Below are positions 32,508 to 36,737 of a stretch of 36,737 nucleotides of DNA, one piece after another; within the stretch, counting starts at the first letter, position 1; every line of letters begins with the position of its first letter. The DNA is taken from NCBI GenBank assembly GCA_949127775.1, contig CASBQF010000374.1, positions 1-36,737 of the forward strand, given 5' to 3'. The position numbers and the translations under genes are program-made. The notes beneath the pieces were generated by a model. That model did no database searches. It saw only the letters and a list, made by a program, of their open reading frames with translations, and was not told where the DNA came from. Source of the DNA: Oscillatoriales cyanobacterium PMM_0080 (lineage in GTDB: Bacteria > Cyanobacteriota > Cyanobacteriia > Cyanobacteriales > Microcoleaceae).

Positions 32508-32537
32508 AAACCCAGATGCCATCAGGTGTCTGGGTTT
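32508..32537. terminator. Stem-loop terminator after ocp
   Basis: AAACCCAGATGCC, loop ATCA, GGTGTCTGGGTTT: a 13-pair stem with two G-T wobbles, 38 bases after the ocp stop. Only a short T run follows on the plus strand; on the minus strand GGGTTTTTG would follow. Likely separates ocp from the CTDH gene. Confidence 0.65.
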
Positions 32538-32587
32538 GATGTTGATAGACTACTCTGAAAGCGGAGATCCTTTTTTCGGAGAATTTT

Positions 32588-32761
32588 TTTACCAGAAAGA
32601 ATTGGTTGAAAGCATTCTTTGCGAGTGAGGGAGAAATTAAAATCAGACTATTCATTACGACCATCCTCTTCCTTCTAGGTAGAGTTCGCTCTTTTGCTGT
32701 CAACCCTTCGGCTTCGCTCAGGGCGAGCTGTCAACTGTCAACTATCAACTGTCAACTGAAT
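32588..32761 (+). repeat. Dispersed intergenic repeat, copy B
   Basis: Second copy of the 29270-29409 repeat: identical 30-base core at 32629-32658 and 22-base run at 32663-32684, then TGTCAACTG units. It is interrupted by an extra CCTTCGGCTTCGCTCAGGGC segment at about 32705-32724. It lies between ocp and the CTDH gene. Confidence 0.8.
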
Positions 32762-32844
32762 AGCCCTACTTATATCTTTTGAGGGATTTGCTGCGACAAA
32801 GAGAATGATTACATTAGACTAATTCATCTAAAATCATTTTTTTT

Positions 32845-33279
32845 ATGACCGCCACAACTAGACCTGTTTTAACTCGCTCTATAAATATCGCCGGCATCAC
32901 AAAGCCAGCGGTACTGCGATATTTTGAAACTTTAAACGCGGGCGATTTTGCCGCGACTGCTAATTTGTTTGCCGATGACGGGATTCTCAACGCACCGTTT
33001 GAGGAGCCAATTATCGGTAAAAGCTCGATCGACACTTATCTAAAAACAGAAGCGCGAGGAATGCAGCTAGAACCCCAGCAAGGTATCAGCCAAGTTTTAG
33101 AAGATGGCTTAGTTGAAGTTCAGGTCAGCGGGCGCGTGCAAACTTCCGCATTTGGGATTAATGTCGCATGGCTGTTCCTGCTGAATTCTCATGAAGAAAT
33201 CCTTTCTGTCACAGTCAAACTGTTAGCTTCTCCCCAAGAATTGCTAAATCTGCGGCCGGCTCATAAATTTGATGTTTAA
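32845..33279 (+). CDS. OCP C-terminal domain homologue (CTDH)
   Basis: A 144-residue NTF2-fold protein collinear with the OCP C-domain: ITKPAVLRYFETLNAGDF, NAPFEEPIIGKSSI, NVAWLFLLN, and the same LLASPQELLNL ending. Y26 and W109 correspond to the carotenoid-ring-binding Y203 and W290 of the adjacent OCP. CTDHs bind a keto-carotenoid as dimers and deliver it to helical carotenoid proteins or apo-OCP. This copy has no cysteine at all, so the disulfide-linked state described for Anabaena CTDH cannot form. Its 5' neighbour is ocp on the same strand, separated by a terminator and a repeat; it probably has its own promoter in 32762-32844. ATG 32845 follows a T-rich stretch without a clear ribosome-binding site. 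Confidence 0.9.
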   Translation: MTATTRPVLTRSINIAGITKPAVLRYFETLNAGDFAATANLFADDGILNAPFEEPIIGKSSIDTYLKTEARGMQLEPQQGISQVLEDGLVEVQVSGRVQTSAFGINVAWLFLLNSHEEILSVTVKLLASPQELLNLRPAHKFDV

Positions 33280-33315
33280 CGATATTGCGTCCGGTCAATT
33301 AGCCACAATCAAGGT

Positions 33316-33376
33316 GTTTCTAGTCAGGAATGCAAGTCCTTCCCAAATCCGAGGACTTGCATTCCTGACTAGAAAC
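33316..33376. repeat. 25-base perfect inverted repeat
   Basis: Arms 33316-33340 (GTTTCTAGTCAGGAATGCAA...) and 33352-33376 are exact reverse complements around an 11-base loop. Lies 37 bases after the CTDH stop, so it may act as a terminator in either direction, though its form matches the mobile palindromic repeats of this genome. Confidence 0.85.
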
Positions 33377-33575
33377 CAATTTTATTGTTGTCGATAGACT
33401 AGATATGATCTAAAGCAAAAACCGGATTTTTTTATTCAAATCTCTACAATTGTATAGTTTCGCGTTCACGGACGAGGATGCACGAAAAAATGACTGTCAC
33501 CGCACCGTGCGACAGACAGCCACTACACTCAAAAAGTGCATTGCCATTGACAAATAACCGATGACCAACGACTAA

Positions 33576-33998
33576 TTAAGATTTTTCCGGCAAACTCGCT
33601 TCCAACTTCAGACAGTTGCGACCGTCTAGTTGCAAACTGTAGTCCACCCGATCCATAAGTCTACTCATAATCAGCCAGCCGTAGCCGCTTTCCTGTTTAG
33701 CTTCCGGCCTCGGGGGACTGTAAGTATCCATTTCGTAACCTTTACCGTAATCCCAAATTTCTAAACCAATATCCCGATTTTTTAAATTCAAGCGAATTAG
33801 CACCGGCAAATGGGGTTGATCTTTGTGAGCATGGCGGATCACGTTAGAATAGGCTTCTGCTAACACCAAGCGCAAACGATTCGACTGACGAGGCCAATCG
33901 ACGTGCTCTCCTAGCTCTACTTCCAAACTGCTTAGCAACCAATTTTCAACAATTGTTAAAAACCGCAAGTCACTTGGCACATGAAGCTCAGTATTCAT
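33576..33998 (-). CDS. Anti-sigma regulatory factor, RsbW-like serine kinase
   Basis: A 140-residue GHKL ATPase of the RsbW/SpoIIAB type, which binds a sigma factor or effector and phosphorylates an anti-sigma antagonist. The N box is LAEAYSNVIRHAHK (E48, N52, H56), the ADP-binding G1 box is EIWDYGKGYEM (D83, G85, G87) and the second glycine box is ESGYGWLIMSRLMD. No sigma factor or antagonist (STAS) gene is in the window. Upstream on the same strand, 506 bases away, is a PP2C phosphatase, the enzyme type that reverses the action of this kinase, so the two probably form a partner-switching module. Confidence 0.87.
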   Translation of the reverse strand: MNTELHVPSDLRFLTIVENWLLSSLEVELGEHVDWPRQSNRLRLVLAEAYSNVIRHAHKDQPHLPVLIRLNLKNRDIGLEIWDYGKGYEMDTYSPPRPEAKQESGYGWLIMSRLMDRVDYSLQLDGRNCLKLEASLPEKS

Positions 33999-34504
33999 AA
34001 AAAAATCCCGTAAGTTTTAAAACCCTGTGTCTTCAGAGCAGATATGAAACACAACTGACCGGATTGATTCGGCCTCAATATTTGTCGTTACTTGGGGGAT
34101 ACCAGCCTTTTTTTGTTGAAAAATAAGGCATCTGTAATTCAGTAGAAGGTCTCCGCTCGTGAGTATATTTGAAAGCTTTAGTTATGGGTGTAAAGCCCAT
34201 TAACAACAGATGATTATACTGAGACTACGATCGACTAAGTATAAAAAATCTTTGTTTCAATCCCCAGCTTTTAAGCGTTGGTTATTTCTGACGAATCCCT
34301 TGTACCTTAACTGTTTACAGGTGTTTCATCCCCCACCGAAAGCGATCCCGGGAAACTAGCTGCCCGATCGCGAGCTAGATTTTTTCATGTTAACGGTAAC
34401 GTAGTCCTTTGCGGGACTTTGTGAACCGTCAACAAGCAGGGCTTGAGTTTTTTCTCTCTGTCTCCTGTCTCACCCCCGGCTATCCGTCGGGATGGCTGAC
34501 AGAT
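33999..34504. other. Intergenic region between phosphatase and anti-sigma genes
   Basis: 506 bases with no coding region. It has a weak hairpin at 34184-34200 (ATGGG/CCCAT) and another near 34402-34417 (AGTCC/GGACT) that could end the phosphatase transcript on the minus strand. The promoter of the anti-sigma gene is presumably near 34000-34100 but is not obvious. Confidence 0.4.
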
Positions 34505-36178
34505 TCAGAGAACCTCCAGAGAGAGTATGGTTTGGTCATCTTCCTGAACGGGATTGTCAGCTCGGATGTAAGCTAACAAATTGTCCAAGCTGAAGGAACC
34601 AGGCTCCTCAATCAAAAGTTTCCAAAGCCCTTCTTGTTGTAGCATAGAACGGGTTGGTTCGCCCCCGGAGACCCCTTCAGTGGTCACGCTAGCTTCAGTA
34701 ATCCCATCACTTGTCAGCAGAAATACATCTCCTGACTTTAAGTCGATCGCACCCGCTTTGCCCCTCCAGACTGGCAGTATCCCCAAAGGAATGCCACGAT
34801 CTTTCAGGAAATTCGGCTCTGCTGGCGTTTTACCGCTAGCGGATTGAGCTTTCACCTCCGAGTGAGACCAAACGATCGGGTAAATGTGACCCGCATTAGC
34901 AAAGGCCATGTGTCCCGTTGACGGAGTGTAACGAGCTACAACCATTGTAATAAAATGGTTGTTGCCGATCAGGTCATCAGACATACTACTATTCATGTTC
35001 TGCATAACTCGATCGGGTTCGGGAGAAACTTCTTGAGAAAGTTCCCGTCGCATCACCGAAATCGCGCTAGCCATAAATAGAGCAGCCGGAACACCCTTAC
35101 CCGAAACATCACCCACCGCGATCCAAATATCCCCTTGAGAGTGGACGTAGACTTCAAAAAAGTCACCGCCAACTTCCCGCGCGGGATAGCAACAAGCTTG
35201 CACCCTGACAGTTTCAAAATCCGGCCAACTTTGGCGCAACAAGTTTGTTTGGATTTGGCGAGCCACTTCCAACTCGTTTTGCATCTGCTTGGCTAAATCC
35301 AGAGTCCGCTGGTAGAGCTTAGCTTGAGAGAGTGCCAGAGCAGCTTGAGCCGCCACACCTTCTATTAACTCTATATCTTCCGCCGACCAAGGGTTAGTGT
35401 CACCAATCTGGCACAGCGCCAGTACCGCCAGCAAGTCTTGCTGGTAAGTCAGGGGCACAGCAATCTCAACCGAGTTAGCGTCCCCCCGAGTGTTTGGATT
35501 GACTTGAGTTTGGCGGCTGGCTACAGCTTGAACAAGCAAATTCTCATCAAAAGAAAAGTTGCTCTTGTCGTCGGTTTCAGCTTGGTAGGGGAAGGTACTC
35601 GGTAATAGTCGATCGACCTCTACCGGCCGCAGCATACAATAGTTAGCATCAAAAGTTTGACCTACGGTTTGGACAATAGTTTGCAGCATACTAGAGTAAT
35701 CTAGCGACCCGCGAATTGCACTCATTACGTCATTGAACAGAGATTCTCTGCGCAAAGCGCGGCGCAGTTCCACGTTTCGCTGCCTGTAGTATTTGTAAGT
35801 TTCCGAGGCTTGATTGATAACTAATTTTAGGTCTTCTGGATTCCACGGCTTGGTGATGTATTTGAAAACTTGACCCGAGTTAATGGCTTCTACCAAGTCT
35901 TCAACATCTGTATATCCTGTCAGCAGAATCCGAATCGTATCAGGAAAACGCTCGACCGTTTTTCCTAAAAATTCGGTGCCATTCATTTCTGGCATCCGCT
36001 GATCAGATATAATCACCGCCATCTCGCCTTGTTCGTCTAGAACTTGGAGGGCGCTGAGGGCGCTATCTGCTTTGTAAACCTGAAAGTCGCGTCGAAACGT
36101 CCGGTACAGCAAATCCAAGTTGTCGGGTTCGTCATCGACGACCATTAGTTTCAGCTTGCTTCCATCTCCCCGACTCAT
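34505..36178 (-). CDS. REC-GAF-PP2C (SpoIIE-type) serine phosphatase
   Basis: A 557-residue signalling phosphatase. Residues 10-125 are a receiver with acidic D15/D16, phosphoacceptor D59 in IISDQRMPEMNG and the lysine in ITKPWNPED. Residues about 145-295 form a GAF domain. From about 325 it is a PP2C/SpoIIE domain (REVGGDFFEVY, VGDVSGKGVPAALFMASA, NAGHIYPI, FLLTSDGITEA), which contains the metal-binding aspartates. It should dephosphorylate an anti-sigma antagonist in response to phosphorylation of D59 by an unlinked kinase. The downstream RsbW-like gene supports this role. A helical stretch (about 295-325, KQMQNELEVARQIQTNLL) links GAF and PP2C as in RsbU relatives. ATG at 36178 is unambiguous. 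Confidence 0.92.
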   Translation of the reverse strand: MSRGDGSKLKLMVVDDEPDNLDLLYRTFRRDFQVYKADSALSALQVLDEQGEMAVIISDQRMPEMNGTEFLGKTVERFPDTIRILLTGYTDVEDLVEAINSGQVFKYITKPWNPEDLKLVINQASETYKYYRQRNVELRRALRRESLFNDVMSAIRGSLDYSSMLQTIVQTVGQTFDANYCMLRPVEVDRLLPSTFPYQAETDDKSNFSFDENLLVQAVASRQTQVNPNTRGDANSVEIAVPLTYQQDLLAVLALCQIGDTNPWSAEDIELIEGVAAQAALALSQAKLYQRTLDLAKQMQNELEVARQIQTNLLRQSWPDFETVRVQACCYPAREVGGDFFEVYVHSQGDIWIAVGDVSGKGVPAALFMASAISVMRRELSQEVSPEPDRVMQNMNSSMSDDLIGNNHFITMVVARYTPSTGHMAFANAGHIYPIVWSHSEVKAQSASGKTPAEPNFLKDRGIPLGILPVWRGKAGAIDLKSGDVFLLTSDGITEASVTTEGVSGGEPTRSMLQQEGLWKLLIEEPGSFSLDNLLAYIRADNPVQEDDQTILSLEVL

Positions 36179-36737
36179 GCTATTCCCTACTCCCAGGCGA
36201 ATTAATCAGGTCTAAAACTAAATTGTCAATTATCCTTCGCCGATTTAGCGGAGCCAAATCGGGGTGAGGACTTCGGATGTGATAAGTCAGTGCCATGTTA
36301 GTAATACCACAACGATGTTCATAACTTGCCTCCGGTCGTGGTCATATCTGACCTCGCCTTATTTTGAAACTCGTCCTTTACTATACAAAAATTGCTTAGA
36401 CTTAATCTTTGCTTCACCATTCAACTAAAAGTATTTATGCTTAGGGTCTGATTCTAGCTTCTACCAGCCGCTTGTTGGCTCCTACTTGTCCACAATACTA
36501 AATTTGGGTGAATCAACACCAGATTTTTTTAGTTAGTACAACTAGATATTTTTGAATCTGTTAGCCATTGTTTAACCATTATTTTTAACGAATTTAACAA
36601 ATCGTGGTCTCCCGTTCGACCTTTTTAGAGGCTGGTCAGTTTTAAATCGACTGGCTTTTACTCTCCCAGAGATGTTTTCTGGAGTTTTCGGGATTATGAG
36701 AATATTTCACAAGACGGAGTGTCTGTCAATATCCTGA
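36179..36737. other. Intergenic, no gene recognised
   Basis: 559 bases upstream of the phosphatase gene and running to the end of the window. It should include the phosphatase promoter (minus strand). I found no open frame with family features, tRNA or strong inverted repeat. Confidence 0.4.

Noticed and set aside
34254-34290. GTTTCAATCCCC, like the start of a cyanobacterial CRISPR repeat
   Set aside because: Only one occurrence, with no spaced copies and no cas genes nearby.
1-36737. tRNA or other structural RNA genes
   Set aside because: Intergenic regions were read for cloverleaf-like sequences and common conserved motifs; none was convincing by eye. A tRNA or covariance-model scan was not possible.

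Overview
The window is chromosomal DNA of a filamentous, Oscillatoriales-like cyanobacterium; Microcoleus or Oscillatoria would fit, but the genus is inference. The evidence is an orange carotenoid protein with its C-terminal-domain homologue, a cyanobacterial PATAN-type pilus chemotaxis cluster, frequent HIP1 octamers (GCGATCGC, e.g. 691-698, 1457-1464, 9003-9010, 11291-11298, 17351-17358), and intergenic DNA full of short palindromic and tandem repeats.

Layout. 229-1574: a GNAT acetyltransferase and a SAM methyltransferase. About 1600-4681: an IS200/IS605-type element with an intact-looking TnpB nuclease followed by a second RuvC-type, TnpB-related protein, ending in a degenerate right end. 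4909-17708: a pilus/phototaxis chemotaxis cluster of pilG/hmpA-like (PATAN-REC), pilI/hmpC-like (CheW), pilJ/hmpD-like (receptor) and pilL/hmpE-like (CheA-REC). The cluster is broken in two places. Between pilG and pilI, where a CheY-type pilH normally lies, there are only decayed TnpB remnants and MITE-like repeats. Between pilJ and pilL sits a free-standing His-Cys-box homing-type endonuclease with a tandemly duplicated domain.

17709-23181: repeats, a DUF2283-like remnant, a lipoprotein MsrB, a pentapeptide-repeat/RidA fusion, a 0.9 kb repeat-rich gap and polynucleotide phosphorylase (minus strand). 23587-28847: a same-strand cassette of SNF2 helicase, PD-(D/E)XK nuclease-like protein and SWIM zinc-finger protein. 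A short repeat family lies both in frame inside the helicase and, inverted, just before the SWIM gene. 29415-31311 (minus): a HAD phosphatase and epoxyqueuosine reductase QueG. 31508-33279: OCP and a cysteine-free CTDH. 33576-36178 (minus): an RsbW-like anti-sigma kinase and a REC-GAF-PP2C phosphatase, likely a partner-switching pair.

Functionally, the pil/hmp genes would link a membrane receptor to type IV pilus motility. OCP/CTDH would handle carotenoid-based photoprotection. The PP2C/anti-sigma pair would couple a response-regulator signal to sigma-factor or antagonist control. The SNF2-nuclease-SWIM cassette may act on DNA. No tRNA, rRNA or CRISPR array was recognised.
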